This document shows positions 1-8,675 of a stretch of 64,000 nucleotides of DNA, piece after piece (position 1 is the stretch's first letter; each line of letters starts with the position of its first letter). The translations under genes were made by a program, and so were the position numbers. The stretch comes from Tomitella biformata AHU 1821 (GTDB lineage: Bacteria; Actinomycetota; Actinomycetes; Mycobacteriales; Mycobacteriaceae), in NCBI RefSeq assembly GCF_000524475.1, contig NZ_BAVQ01000009.1, positions 62,001 through 126,000 of the forward strand. The letters run 5' to 3'. The notes beneath the pieces were generated by a model that was given only the letters and a program-made list of their open reading frames with translations, was not told the DNA's origin and did not search any database.

Positions 1-54
1 GCTGCCGAGGCCGTTCAGCAGGGCGCCGAGGATGGTTCCGACCCCACCTCGTGA
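1..54 (+). CDS. C-terminal end of an upstream gene (partial)
   Basis: The first reading frame is open from base 1 and closes with TGA at 52-54, leaving 17 residues rich in Ala, Glu and Asp. It is followed 71 bases later by a gene on the same strand. Length is too short to assign a family, and a chance open frame cannot be excluded. Confidence 0.35.
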   Translation, partial: AAEAVQQGAEDGSDPTS

Positions 55-125
55 ACCCCGTGCCGCCACCCGCGGTTGGGTATGGTGCTGACCAGCACAA
101 TCCACCGATCGTATTGGGAGCACCT

Positions 126-491
126 ATGCCGTATCTCGGCCTGCTGATCATGGCCCTGTGGCTGTTCTCCCTGATCGACGCGATCACCGCGGACGACGGC
201 GGCATCCGCCACCTGCCGAAGGCCGTATGGGTGATCGCCGTGCTCCTGGTGCCGCTCGTCGGGTCGTTGGCCTGGTTGTTCCTGGGCCGGCCCGTCCGCG
301 GCCCAGTGTGGGGCGGCGGCACCGGTGGTGGTGCGGCGCGCCGAAATTCCCCATTCCCCGAGTACGAGACCAAACCCGGCCGCTACGTCGCCCAGACCCC
401 CGAGGCAGACGCGGAGTTCCTGCGCCAGTGTCGGGCCCGCGCCGAGGAGCAGCGGCGCATCGAGCGCGATCGGCGCCGGGCCGAGGGCTGA
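126..491 (+). CDS. small PLDc_N-type membrane protein
   Basis: 121-residue protein. Two hydrophobic segments lie at about residues 3-20 and 33-53, separated by a short loop containing Asp and His, which is the pattern of the phospholipase D-nuclease N-terminal (PLDc_N) domain found in small actinobacterial membrane proteins. The rest is a basic, Arg/Glu-rich cytoplasmic tail, probably helical. ATG at 126 has GGAG eight bases upstream; an upstream in-frame ATG at 51 lacks a ribosome site and would put a non-hydrophobic leader before the first membrane segment. Function unknown. Confidence 0.75.
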   Translation: MPYLGLLIMALWLFSLIDAITADDGGIRHLPKAVWVIAVLLVPLVGSLAWLFLGRPVRGPVWGGGTGGGAARRNSPFPEYETKPGRYVAQTPEADAEFLRQCRARAEEQRRIERDRRRAEG

Positions 492-552
492 CCGCAAACC
501 CGCTATATTCGAGCAGCCGAAGCTGTTCCCGAGCACAGAGGGTGAGGCAACA

Positions 553-843
553 TTGTCCTTCCAGGCGTACCTCGACACCATCGAGGACAAGACCGGCCTG
601 ACGCCGCGACAGCTTCTCGCGCTGGCGCACGACCGCGGGCTCGACAAACCGCCGGTCAAGGCGGGCGCGATAATCGACTGGCTCAAGGAGGATTACGGCC
701 TCGGTCGCGGTCACGCGATGGCGGTGGTCCACATTGTCAAGAACGGACCGACGATCAGCGACAAGCACGTCGGCTCCGCGGGTAGCCACCGTGACGAGTC
801 CACTGAGCTCTGGCTAGACGGAAAGAACAGCAAACCCGCATAA
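553..843 (+). CDS. DUF4287 family protein
   Basis: 96 residues starting at TTG (protein begins MSFQAYLDTIEDKTGL). The opening SFQAYLD..E.KTG..P and the later W.K..YGLGRGHAMA..H motif are typical of DUF4287 proteins, small soluble proteins of unknown role that are widespread in actinobacteria. TTG was chosen because the family motif starts immediately there and GGGTGAGG lies just upstream; the same frame is open much further upstream but overlaps the previous gene. No operon partner is evident. Confidence 0.75.
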   Translation: MSFQAYLDTIEDKTGLTPRQLLALAHDRGLDKPPVKAGAIIDWLKEDYGLGRGHAMAVVHIVKNGPTISDKHVGSAGSHRDESTELWLDGKNSKPA

Positions 844-902
844 CGTCGCATGCTGCGGCACGCGTGCCTGCGGCCTTCGCGCACCCGATGAGAGGCCTAC
901 CA

Positions 903-1913
903 ATGCGGTTGTCAGTAGTGGACCTGGGGGTCGTTGCCCCGGGCACAGACGAGAAGCAGGCCCTGGCCGACTCGATTCAGCTGGCTCGGCACGTCGAGGA
1001 GTTGGGGTTCCATCGGATCTGGTTCGCCGAGCACCACGTGAGCGCCATGGGCGCCTCGCACCACCCGGAGCTGCTCATCGCAGCCGTCGGGGCCCTGACC
1101 TCTCGGATCCGCGTCGGCTCCGGCGCGGTGTTGATGAACCACTACAGTCCCTTCAAAGTCGCCGAGATGTTCAAGCAGCTCGAGGCGATGTTCCCCGGCC
1201 GCGTCGACCTCGGGATGGGCCGCGCCACCGCCGGGCCGGTCATCGACATGGCGCTGCAGCGCGACCGCCAGCACCCGGCCCAGCCCGACCACACCCAGCA
1301 GGTCGCCGAGACCCTGGCCTGGCTGCACGGCGGCTTCCCCGACGAGCACCCGTTCGCCACGTCGCGGGTGCTGCCGTCGGTGCCCGAGGTGCCGCAAACC
1401 TGGCTGCTCGGGTCCAGTCCCAGCGGATCGAACCTGGCCGCGGGCCTGGGCATCGGCTACACCTTCGCCGGGTTCATCAACCCACCCGGCGCGGCGTCCG
1501 CCCTGCGGAACTATCGCCAGCAATTCCGGCCCCAAGAGTTCGGCTTGCAGCAACCGCGGGCGATCCTGGCCGTCAACGTCACCGTCGGAGACACCGCCAC
1601 CGACGCGCAGCGCCTCGTCGGCTCACCCAAGGCCTATTACGCGCGGCTATACCGGGGCGACACCGGCACCCTCGTGCCCGCCGCCGACGTGGCGGCCAGC
1701 GAGTTGACGCAGGCCGAGCGGGACCAGCCCACCAGCATCGTCAACGGCCAGTGGCCGCAGTTCGTGGCCGGCGACCCCGGTCAGGTCCGGGCCACGTTGG
1801 AGCAGATGGTCGAGGAGAGTGGAGCCGACGAGGTGATGGTGCAGAACCTGATCGCCGACCCCGTGGACCGGCAACACTCGCACACGCTGCTGGCGGAGGC
1901 GTTTGGGCTGTAG
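903..1913 (+). CDS. LLM-class flavin-dependent oxidoreductase (MsnO8-like)
   Basis: 336-residue luciferase-like (alpha/beta barrel) FMN- or F420-dependent oxidoreductase. Visible family features are the N-terminal LSVVDLGVV..G strand, the RIWFAEHH motif at about residue 40, the R(I/V)GSGAVLMNHYSP motif at about residues 71-85 and the FPGRVDLGMGRATA motif at about residues 99-112. The long isoform without F420-specific signatures fits the MsnO8/alkanal-monooxygenase-like subgroup. Start ATG 903 is preceded by GAGG and matches the family N terminus. Substrate unknown; neighbours give no hint. Confidence 0.85.
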   Translation: MRLSVVDLGVVAPGTDEKQALADSIQLARHVEELGFHRIWFAEHHVSAMGASHHPELLIAAVGALTSRIRVGSGAVLMNHYSPFKVAEMFKQLEAMFPGRVDLGMGRATAGPVIDMALQRDRQHPAQPDHTQQVAETLAWLHGGFPDEHPFATSRVLPSVPEVPQTWLLGSSPSGSNLAAGLGIGYTFAGFINPPGAASALRNYRQQFRPQEFGLQQPRAILAVNVTVGDTATDAQRLVGSPKAYYARLYRGDTGTLVPAADVAASELTQAERDQPTSIVNGQWPQFVAGDPGQVRATLEQMVEESGADEVMVQNLIADPVDRQHSHTLLAEAFGL

Positions 1914-1956
1914 CATTGTGCTACGGACCCTACCGCCGCGTGAAGGGACAGAATCC

Positions 1957-2346
1957 ATGCCGAGCGCCACTGACCGCCCCACCCGAGTCGACCGCGAGCT
2001 TTTCGACAGCGCCGCTGCAGAGGGCAAACGCCAAAGCCGATCCGCGAAGCAGCAACTCGACCATTGGATCCGAGTCGGCCGTGCCGTGTCCAGCCACGAG
2101 TCCGCGGCACGCAGCCGCGTAGAGGCGGCCTTGGCCGGAGCTTTGGGGCTGGACGAGCTGACCTCCGACGAGGGGGTCGTGTTCAATGCCGAGGTCAGCG
2201 CAGCCATCGACAGCAGACTGGCGGACACTGACTATGGCGCGATCTTGGCCGAGCAGGGCGTCACCACCGTCAGCTTGGACGATGACGGCAATATGGTCGA
2301 GCGCCGCCCCGGCGGAGCCGTCACCATCCGCGACGCGCGCGGCTGA
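1957..2346 (+). CDS. ParD-like antitoxin
   Basis: 129 residues. The N-terminal half (PTRVDRELFD...SRSAKQQLDHWIRVGRA) matches the ParD_like antitoxin family, which is commonly encoded upstream of zeta-type nucleotide kinases. The C-terminal part is acidic and ends in an Arg-rich tail. AAGGGA lies ahead of ATG 1957. The gene ends 16 bases before a zeta-like kinase gene on the same strand, the usual antitoxin-toxin order, so the pair very probably forms a type II toxin-antitoxin operon. The antitoxin should bind and neutralise the kinase and repress the operon. Confidence 0.75.
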   Translation: MPSATDRPTRVDRELFDSAAAEGKRQSRSAKQQLDHWIRVGRAVSSHESAARSRVEAALAGALGLDELTSDEGVVFNAEVSAAIDSRLADTDYGAILAEQGVTTVSLDDDGNMVERRPGGAVTIRDARG

Positions 2347-2362
2347 GCAGCCACTCCACCGT

Positions 2363-2905
2363 ATGAAGCGACTCGACCTCATCGTCGGCTCCAACGGCGC
2401 GGGAAAGTCCACGTTTGTCCAGATAACCCTGGGGCCGCTGCTCCCCCGAAGCGTGTTCGTCAACGCGGACGAGATCGCCAAAGAGCGCTGGCCCCACGAT
2501 CCCGTGCACCACTCCTACGATGCGGCCCGGGTCGCGACGGCCACCCGTAGCCGGCTCATCGAACTCGGCCGGTCGTTCATCGCGGAGACCGAGTTCTCCC
2601 ACCCGTCCAAGTTGGACCTCGTCGCCGATGCCCTCGCAGCCGGTTACGAGGTCCACCTCCATGTGGTGCTGATCCCCGAGGACCTGGCCGTCGAGCGCGT
2701 CGCGTGGCGGGTGCACGCCGGCGGGTATTGGAAGCTCGTGGCCACCGCGATCGACCTAGCCGACACCGCGACGGTCTACGACAACAGCTCGCTGCGTGGG
2801 CCAAGGGTGGTGGCGCGGATGAGCGGCGGATTCAGCGTCGGTGCGCCAGCCTGGCCAGCCTGGTCCCCCGAGGCGCTTGCCGCGCGGTGGCCCACCATCG
2901 GCTGA
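2363..2905 (+). CDS. zeta-toxin family P-loop kinase, probable internal deletion
   Basis: 180 residues. Walker A P-loop GSNGAGKST at about residues 9-17, then NADEIA and ETEFS motifs, and the late LADTATVYDNS segment, all typical of zeta toxins, which phosphorylate UDP-N-acetylglucosamine. Between RVHAGG and YWKLVATAID the family normally carries a stretch of roughly 15 residues with conserved Pro and Arg/Tyr (pattern GHxVPxxKIRxRYxRL); here it is missing in frame, so the kinase may be inactive. No clear ribosome site precedes ATG 2363, suggesting translational coupling to the antitoxin gene ending 16 bases upstream. Confidence 0.75.
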   Translation: MKRLDLIVGSNGAGKSTFVQITLGPLLPRSVFVNADEIAKERWPHDPVHHSYDAARVATATRSRLIELGRSFIAETEFSHPSKLDLVADALAAGYEVHLHVVLIPEDLAVERVAWRVHAGGYWKLVATAIDLADTATVYDNSSLRGPRVVARMSGGFSVGAPAWPAWSPEALAARWPTIG

Positions 2906-2927
2906 GCTCCACACGGCTGTCCATCGC

Positions 2928-3941
2928 TCAAGCGGCGCTGCCCTCCGCCTCGAACAGCCGCGCCAGCACGTCGGCCAGCGTGATGACGCCGGCGATCGCG
3001 CCCTCCTCCACCACCACCGCCAGGTGCGTGCGGCTCTCCCGCATCGCGGCGAGTGCCTCGTGCGCGGGGGTGGACACGCCGAGCTCGAGGACCGGCCGCA
3101 TCAGCTCGGCCGCAGTGTCTCCTTCCGCGGCGAGGAGGGTGTCCCGCACGTGGACGACGCCGCGGGCGACGCCGTCGTCGAGCACCAGGATCCGCAGGTG
3201 GCCGGTGCGCATGGACGCCACGCGGATCTGCGCCGGCGTCGAGGCAGAGGCGACCACCGTGATCTCCTGGTCGCGGCGCAGCAGCGCGCCCACGGTCACC
3301 GTCTGCATCTCCAGCGCCCCGCTGAGCTGGGCGGAGTAGGCGGCATCGAGCGCCCCGACGTCCGCCGAGTGCTCGACGAGGTGCCACAGCGCCGCGGCGT
3401 CCTGCCCGCCCCCGACCTGGTCCGCGGGATCCACGCCCACCTTGAGCAGCAGCCAGTTCGCCATGTTGTTGAGCACCCGCAGCAGCGGGCGCGTGCACCA
3501 CATGAACCCCCGCATAGGAATCGCCAGCATGGTGGCCGAGCGCTCGGGGTGCGCGATGGCCCAGGACTTCGGGGCCATCTCGCCGATCACCAGGTGCAGG
3601 AACGTCACGATGATCAACGCGAGGACGAATCCCGCGATGTCCGCGCCCCACAGCGGCAGGCCCGCGGTGTTGAAGACGGGGGTCAGCCAATGGTGCACGG
3701 CCGGCTTGGTGATCGCGCCGAGCGCCAGGGTGCACACGGTGATACCGAGCTGCGAGCCCGCAAGTAGGACCGTCAGCTCCGACGCGCTGCGCAGGGCTGC
3801 GCGGGCAGACTTGCTGGTGGCGGCTGCGTCCTCGAGCCGGTGCCGCTTGGCGGAGATAAGGGCGAACTCCACCGCCACGAAGAACGCGCTGGCCGCGATA
3901 AGGACCACGGTCAGGGCCAGGACTATCCAGGGGTTGGACAT
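2928..3941 (-). CDS. CNNM/CorB-type membrane protein, short paralogue
   Basis: 337 residues. DUF21 transmembrane domain over about the first 150 residues, with hydrophobic segments near 5-25, 60-80 and 95-120, followed by a CBS-pair region containing GHLRILVLDDG and a second CBS near the C terminus. This is the hemolysin C-like CNNM family of magnesium/cobalt transport or homeostasis proteins. It lacks the C-terminal CorC_HlyC domain found in its upstream neighbour. Its ATG overlaps the stop of that neighbour (ATGA), so the two paralogues are translationally coupled and may act together. Confidence 0.88.
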   Translation of the reverse strand: MSNPWIVLALTVVLIAASAFFVAVEFALISAKRHRLEDAAATSKSARAALRSASELTVLLAGSQLGITVCTLALGAITKPAVHHWLTPVFNTAGLPLWGADIAGFVLALIIVTFLHLVIGEMAPKSWAIAHPERSATMLAIPMRGFMWCTRPLLRVLNNMANWLLLKVGVDPADQVGGGQDAAALWHLVEHSADVGALDAAYSAQLSGALEMQTVTVGALLRRDQEITVVASASTPAQIRVASMRTGHLRILVLDDGVARGVVHVRDTLLAAEGDTAAELMRPVLELGVSTPAHEALAAMRESRTHLAVVVEEGAIAGVITLADVLARLFEAEGSAA

Positions 3942-5308
3942 CAGCGCGCGTCCTCCTCAGTCTTGGATTCGGCCAGTCTCAGCCGCAGTTCGGATGGCAC
4001 ATGGCGGTCGATGCCGAGGACCTCGATGACCAGGACTCTCTCCGGCGACCCGTCCACCAACAGGCTGGCGGGGCCGGGATCGAGGGGGACGCGGATGCGG
4101 GCGCCCACCTCGGGCAGGTCGCGGTGGTAGGCGATGGCCAGGCCGGCGAGGGTCTCGTAGTCCCCCTCCGGCAGGTCGCGGCCGATCACCCGCTCGACCT
4201 CATCGATGTTCAGTCCGCCGTCGAAGCGCCAGGAGCCATCCGCGTCGGGCGGCCGCTCGGGGGCATCCGGATCGTGCTCGTCCTCGATCTCGCCGACGAG
4301 CTCCTCCGCGATGTCCTCGACGGTGAGGATCCCGGCGAAGCCGCCGTACTCGTCGACGACGCAGGCGAGCTTGCTCTTCGACTCGGTGAGCTCGGCGAGC
4401 GCGCGGGGCAGCGGGAGCGAGGCGGGCAGCAGCAGGGCCGGCCGCGCGATGTCCGCGGCTGTGCCTGCGTACGGCGGCTCCAGGGCCAGCACGTCATGTA
4501 GATGCACGACGCCCACAATGTCGTCGGGGTCCCCGCCGAGCACGGGGTAGCGCGAGTGCCCGGTCCCCATCAGCGCCCGCACCTTCTCGAGGGAATCTGT
4601 GGCGGCCACGGTGTCCACCCTGGTGCGGGGGATCGTCGCGTGCTCTACGGGGCGGGTGGGGAAGTCCAGGATCCGGTCGAGGACGTGGGAGAGCTCCGTG
4701 GGGAGGTCACCGGCCTGGCGCGACGCGGACACGATGTGCTCGAGGTCCCGGGCCGTTGCCGAGTGCTCGACGTCGTGGACCGGCTCGATCCGCAGTGCCC
4801 GCAGCAGCAGGTTCGACGCCTGATCGAAGAACCAGATCAGCCAGCCGAACAGCCGCAGGTAGATCGTGGTGGACCGGGCGAGTGCGCGGGCCACCGGCTC
4901 GGGCCGCGCGATCGCGAGGTTCTTGGGAAACAACTCCCCGAACAGCATCTGCACCAGCGTGGAGAACACCAGCGCGACCACCGTGCCGATGGCCAGGCCG
5001 ACGGCCGCGCCCAGGCCGATGTCGCCGAATACCGTGCCGATCGAGACACCGATCAGCGGCTCCGCGACATAGCCGACCAGCAGCCCAGTCACGGTGATCC
5101 CGAGCTGGGCGCCCGAGAGCATGAAGGAGGTCCTGCGGGTGACGGCGAGGGCACGCTCGGCGCCCGCGTCCCCAGCCTCGGCCTGGGCCTTCAGGCGGGA
5201 GCGGTCGACGGCCATGAACGCGAACTCTTGGGCCACGAAGTACCCGGTGATGGCGGTGATCAGCAGGACCGCGAGCACGCCGAGCAGCAGGGTGAGGAAC
5301 AACATCAT
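3941..5308 (-). CDS. CNNM/CorB-type membrane protein, full length
   Basis: 455 residues with the complete family layout: DUF21 membrane domain at about 1-190 (motif GYFVAQEFAFMAVDRSRL), a CBS pair at about 205-330 (GHSRYPVLGG, VVDEYGGFAGILTVEDI) and a C-terminal CorC_HlyC domain at about 350-435 (GLNIDEVERVIG, DYETLAG). Likely a divalent-cation transporter or regulator in the cytoplasmic membrane. First gene of a two-gene operon with the shorter paralogue. Two adjacent ATG codons (5308 and 5305) can start it; neither has a strong ribosome site. Confidence 0.9.
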   Translation of the reverse strand: MMLFLTLLLGVLAVLLITAITGYFVAQEFAFMAVDRSRLKAQAEAGDAGAERALAVTRRTSFMLSGAQLGITVTGLLVGYVAEPLIGVSIGTVFGDIGLGAAVGLAIGTVVALVFSTLVQMLFGELFPKNLAIARPEPVARALARSTTIYLRLFGWLIWFFDQASNLLLRALRIEPVHDVEHSATARDLEHIVSASRQAGDLPTELSHVLDRILDFPTRPVEHATIPRTRVDTVAATDSLEKVRALMGTGHSRYPVLGGDPDDIVGVVHLHDVLALEPPYAGTAADIARPALLLPASLPLPRALAELTESKSKLACVVDEYGGFAGILTVEDIAEELVGEIEDEHDPDAPERPPDADGSWRFDGGLNIDEVERVIGRDLPEGDYETLAGLAIAYHRDLPEVGARIRVPLDPGPASLLVDGSPERVLVIEVLGIDRHVPSELRLRLAESKTEEDAR

Positions 5309-5456
5309 CGGCCGGATACCGCCTCGCGCTGGGCACAGGTGATATCCGGCCTGAATCTATGGCTGTCCATTGCTCCTCTGAGTGGGTGGGGCGACCGCGG
5401 GTCGGTCGCTCAATTGTCTTTACGCACGGCGACCGGGAAAAGTTCCCGCGGTCCGA

Positions 5457-6347
5457 TTAGAGCAGGCCAGCCGCCTGTAGGGCCGTCCGCAGAATCTCCT
5501 GGTGCTCCGGCGGGCCCTGCCGCAGCGGCATACGGAGGTGGTCGGACTCGATCACGCCGAGCATCTTCATCGCGGCCTTCGCCTGGATCGCGCCCTGCGA
5601 GACGTGCATGATCGCGTCGACGACTGGGATGACCTGCGCGTTGATCTCCCGGGCCCGGGCCAGGTCGCCGCGGTCGACACACGCGATCATCTCCGCGTAC
5701 TTCTCGCCCGCCACATGCCCGACCACCGAGACCACGCCCGCGGCCCCCTGCGCGAGGTGCGCGAGGTTGACGACGTCGTCGCCGGAGAACCACAGCAGGT
5801 CCGTCTCGGCCATGAGCCGGGCCGCCTCGAAGAAGTCGCCCTTGGCGTCCTTGACGGCCTTGACCTGCTCGATCTCGGCGGCACGGCGAATCGTGTCCGT
5901 GGCCAGCGCGGTGCCGGTGCGGCCGGGGATGTCGTAGAGCATCACGGGGGTGTCCCCGCCGGCCTCGGCGACCATGCGGATGTGCTCGAGGATGCAGTCC
6001 TGGGGCGGCTTGTTGTAGTACGGGGTGACCACCAACAGCGAGTCCGCGCCGCGGGCCACCATCTCCCGCGCCGCGCGGGCTGAGTGCTCGGTGTCGTTGG
6101 TGCCGCAGCCGGCCATCACCTTGACGCGGTCGCCGACGGCCTCGACGACGGCCTGCACGCAGTCGTAGTCCTCCCCGTCGGTGGTGGTGGGGGACTCGCC
6201 CGTTGTGCCGTTGACGAGTAGCCCGTCATGGCCATGATCGGCCAGGTGCACCGCGAGGCGCTGGAGCCCGTCGAAGTCGATGGAGCCGTCATCGCGCATC
6301 GGCGTGACCATCGCAGTGATCATCCGCCCAAAAAGTGTGTCCGCCAT
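5457..6347 (-). CDS. dapA: dihydrodipicolinate synthase family aldolase
   Basis: 296 residues, a DapA-type (beta/alpha)8 barrel. Visible signatures are the substrate-loop GTTGES at about residue 48, the YYNKP motif at about 111, the proton-relay Tyr in LYDIPGRTG at about 138 and the Schiff-base Lys in KAVKDAKGD at about 166. DapA condenses pyruvate with aspartate semialdehyde for lysine and diaminopimelate synthesis. It stands apart from other lysine genes, so a related pyruvate aldolase role is possible. Start ATG 6347 matches the usual N terminus; a later ATG at 6323 is the alternative. Confidence 0.82.
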   Translation of the reverse strand: MADTLFGRMITAMVTPMRDDGSIDFDGLQRLAVHLADHGHDGLLVNGTTGESPTTTDGEDYDCVQAVVEAVGDRVKVMAGCGTNDTEHSARAAREMVARGADSLLVVTPYYNKPPQDCILEHIRMVAEAGGDTPVMLYDIPGRTGTALATDTIRRAAEIEQVKAVKDAKGDFFEAARLMAETDLLWFSGDDVVNLAHLAQGAAGVVSVVGHVAGEKYAEMIACVDRGDLARAREINAQVIPVVDAIMHVSQGAIQAKAAMKMLGVIESDHLRMPLRQGPPEHQEILRTALQAAGLL

Positions 6348-6464
6348 GGTGCACAGGATAGTCGGGCCAGCCGCGATACCGCAGAAGGCGGTCACCCGAT
6401 CTCAGCGCGCGCCGTCGGGCGCCCTTCCCGTGATTGCCATCACCGACCTCCCGCCGTATGGTCC

Positions 6465-6484
6465 TACCTAACGATCGCTAGGTA
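6465..6484. promoter_or_regulatory. 20-bp palindrome, probable operator
   Basis: TACCTA and TAGGTA flank an 8-base centre containing CGATCG, giving near-complete dyad symmetry over 20 bases. It lies between the divergent DapA-family gene and the quinone reductase gene, about 50 bases upstream of the latter. Shape and position suit a TetR-type operator for the quinone reductase/CoA-transferase unit; the regulator is not in the window. Confidence 0.5.
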
Positions 6485-6532
6485 ATCGCCGGAGTCAAGC
6501 ATTGCTGGCCGCGGCCGGGACTAGGAGCACGT

Positions 6533-7501
6533 ATGCAGGCAATCCAACTGACAGAGCTATCCGGGCCCGACGGGGTGGGCCTCGTCGAGATCACCGAACC
6601 CAGCGATCCCACACAGGTGCTCGTCGACCTGCACGCCGCCGGGGTGTGCTTCCCCGACCTGCTGCAGACCACCGGCAGCTACCAGATGGCGCGCGAGCTG
6701 CCGTGCGTGTTGGGTCTCGAGGGCGCAGGCATCGTCCGGCACGCGCCAGCCGACTCCGGCCTGAACCGCGGCGACCGCGTCGCTGTGCTGACCACGGCCG
6801 GGGGCTCTTGGCAGCAGACGGTGGCAGTGGAGCCGGCAGACGTCTTCCCCCTGCCTGACGCCGTCTCCCTCACCGCCGGATCCGGTTTCCTCGTCAACTA
6901 TCTGACCGTGCACTTCGCCCTCGACGAGCGCGCGCGGTACCGGGCCGGCGAGACGGTGCTGGTGCACGGCGCGGCCGGTGGAGTCGGCATCGCGGCACTG
7001 CACGTCGCCGCCGCCCTCGGCCTCGAGACCATCGCCGTGGTCAGCACCCCCGAGAAGGCCGCCGTCGCCGCAGCGTCCGGGGCCACACACGTCGTCCTCC
7101 TCGACGGCTGGAAGGACCAGGTGCGCCAGCTCACCGGCGGCCGCGGCGTCGACATCATCCTCGACCCCGTGGGTGGGGACCGATTCACCGACAGCCTGCG
7201 CAGCCTGGCCCCCAACGGGCGGCTCGTAGTGCTGGGATTCACCGGCGGCGAGATCCCCACCGTCAAGGTCAACCGCCTGCTGTTGGGCAACACCTCGGTC
7301 CTCGGCGCGGGCTGGGGAGAGTACCTGCGGACGAACCCCGGATACCTTGCCCGGCAATGGGAGTCGCTCTACCCATTGCTCGAATCGGGCACGCTGACAG
7401 TCCCCGAGCCGACGCTGTACCCGTTGTCCCGCGCCGCCGACGCCCTCGCGTCGCTGCGCGATCGCACCGCCACCGGCAAGGTCGCGCTAGCCCTCGTATG
7501 A
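6533..7501 (+). CDS. zinc-independent quinone oxidoreductase (MDR superfamily)
   Basis: 322 residues. Medium-chain dehydrogenase/reductase with the GroES-like half at 1-115 and a Rossmann half starting with VLVHGAAGGVGIAALHVAAALG at about 143. The NADPH-binding AAGGVG motif and the absence of catalytic and structural zinc cysteines place it with the QOR/NADPH:quinone reductase group rather than alcohol dehydrogenases. The next gene, on the same strand 30 bases downstream, is a CaiB-type CoA-transferase or racemase; such pairs are common in actinobacterial acyl-CoA metabolism. ATG 6533 follows GGAGCAC. Confidence 0.85.
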   Translation: MQAIQLTELSGPDGVGLVEITEPSDPTQVLVDLHAAGVCFPDLLQTTGSYQMARELPCVLGLEGAGIVRHAPADSGLNRGDRVAVLTTAGGSWQQTVAVEPADVFPLPDAVSLTAGSGFLVNYLTVHFALDERARYRAGETVLVHGAAGGVGIAALHVAAALGLETIAVVSTPEKAAVAAASGATHVVLLDGWKDQVRQLTGGRGVDIILDPVGGDRFTDSLRSLAPNGRLVVLGFTGGEIPTVKVNRLLLGNTSVLGAGWGEYLRTNPGYLARQWESLYPLLESGTLTVPEPTLYPLSRAADALASLRDRTATGKVALALV

Positions 7502-7531
7502 CCTATCAACTCTCTCTAGGAGGTCTCTGAA

Positions 7532-8626
7532 ATGGCAGGCCCACTACACGGCGTTAAAGTTCTCGAGCTCGCGGGACTCGGCCCCGGGCCCCACGCCGCG
7601 ATGCTGCTGGCGGATCTGGGCGCGGACGTCGTCCGCGTCGAACGCCCCTCCGGCGGACTGCAGATCGGCTCCCCCGAGCAGGACCAACTTCTGCGCGGAC
7701 GGCGCTCCGTCACCGCGGACCTCAAGACCGAGGCCGGCCGCGAGACCGTCCGGTCCCTGATCGCGAAGGCCGATGTGCTGGTCGAGGGCTTCCGCCCCGG
7801 CGTCACCGAGCGACTGGGTTTCGGGCCCGACGACTGCGCGCAGCTCAATGACCGGTTGATCTACGCGCGCATGACCGGCTGGGGGCAGGACGGCCCGCTG
7901 GCCCAGCGCGCCGGTCACGACATCACCTACCTCGCCCTGACCGGCATTCTGCACACCATCGGCCCGGCTGAAAAGCCCACGGTCCCGCTGAATCTCGTGG
8001 GGGACTTCGGCGGCGGCTCGATGTTCCTGATCCTGGGCATCGTCTCCGCGCTGTACGAGCGGGAGCGCTCCGGCAAGGGCCAGGTGATCGACGCGGCCAT
8101 CGTCGACGGCACTTCTGTTCTGGCGCAGATGATCTGGTCGCTGCGCGGGAGCGGGGAGTGGAGCGATGACCGCGCCACCAACCTGCTCGACGGCTCGAGG
8201 CCGTTCTATGACACCTACGAGTGCGCCGACGGCGGCTTCGTGGCGGTGGGCGCGCTCGAGCCGCAGTTCTACGCACTGCTTCTCGAGGGCTTGGGTATCG
8301 ATCCGGAATCGCTTCCCGCGCAGATGGATTCAGCCGGCTGGCCGGTGCTACGCGCGCGGTTCACCGAGGCGTTCGCAAGCCGCACCCGCGACGAGTGGGC
8401 GGCGATCTTCGTGGACACCGACGCCTGCGTCGCTCCCGTCCTGACCCCCGCGGAGGCCGCGAAGCACCCGCACCTCGTCCATCGCGGTTCCCTCGTCGAG
8501 GCCGACGGCATCGTGCAGTCCGCCCCGGCCCCGCGGTTCTCCCGCACGACCCCCTCTCAGCCCTCCGGCGCGCGCAAGCCCGGCGCGGACACCGACGCGG
8601 TGCTGGTGGACTGGCTGGGGGCGTAA
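7532..8626 (+). CDS. CaiB/BaiF family CoA-transferase, alpha-methylacyl-CoA racemase-like
   Basis: 364 residues. Motifs [23 protein letters not shown] near the N terminus, then [30 protein letters not shown] at about 108-137 and GDFGGGSMF at about 153, characteristic of the AMACR/Mcr branch, which epimerises 2-methylacyl-CoA esters so that branched chains and sterol side chains can be beta-oxidised. His in RAGHD and Asp in VGDFGG correspond to the catalytic pair. A strong AGGAGGT precedes ATG 7532. Likely cotranscribed with the quinone reductase gene. Confidence 0.88.
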   Translation: MAGPLHGVKVLELAGLGPGPHAAMLLADLGADVVRVERPSGGLQIGSPEQDQLLRGRRSVTADLKTEAGRETVRSLIAKADVLVEGFRPGVTERLGFGPDDCAQLNDRLIYARMTGWGQDGPLAQRAGHDITYLALTGILHTIGPAEKPTVPLNLVGDFGGGSMFLILGIVSALYERERSGKGQVIDAAIVDGTSVLAQMIWSLRGSGEWSDDRATNLLDGSRPFYDTYECADGGFVAVGALEPQFYALLLEGLGIDPESLPAQMDSAGWPVLRARFTEAFASRTRDEWAAIFVDTDACVAPVLTPAEAAKHPHLVHRGSLVEADGIVQSAPAPRFSRTTPSQPSGARKPGADTDAVLVDWLGA

Positions 8627-8653
8627 GCGCTCAACGTGGGAGTCCGGGGTGTC

Positions 8654-8675
8654 GACGCCCTTTAGACGCCCTTTA
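8654..8675. repeat. perfect tandem duplication of an 11-mer
   Basis: The unit GACGCCCTTTA occurs twice in direct succession and overlaps the stop codon of the minus-strand hydrolase gene. It probably arose by replication slippage and marks the left edge of the catabolic island. Confidence 0.6.
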
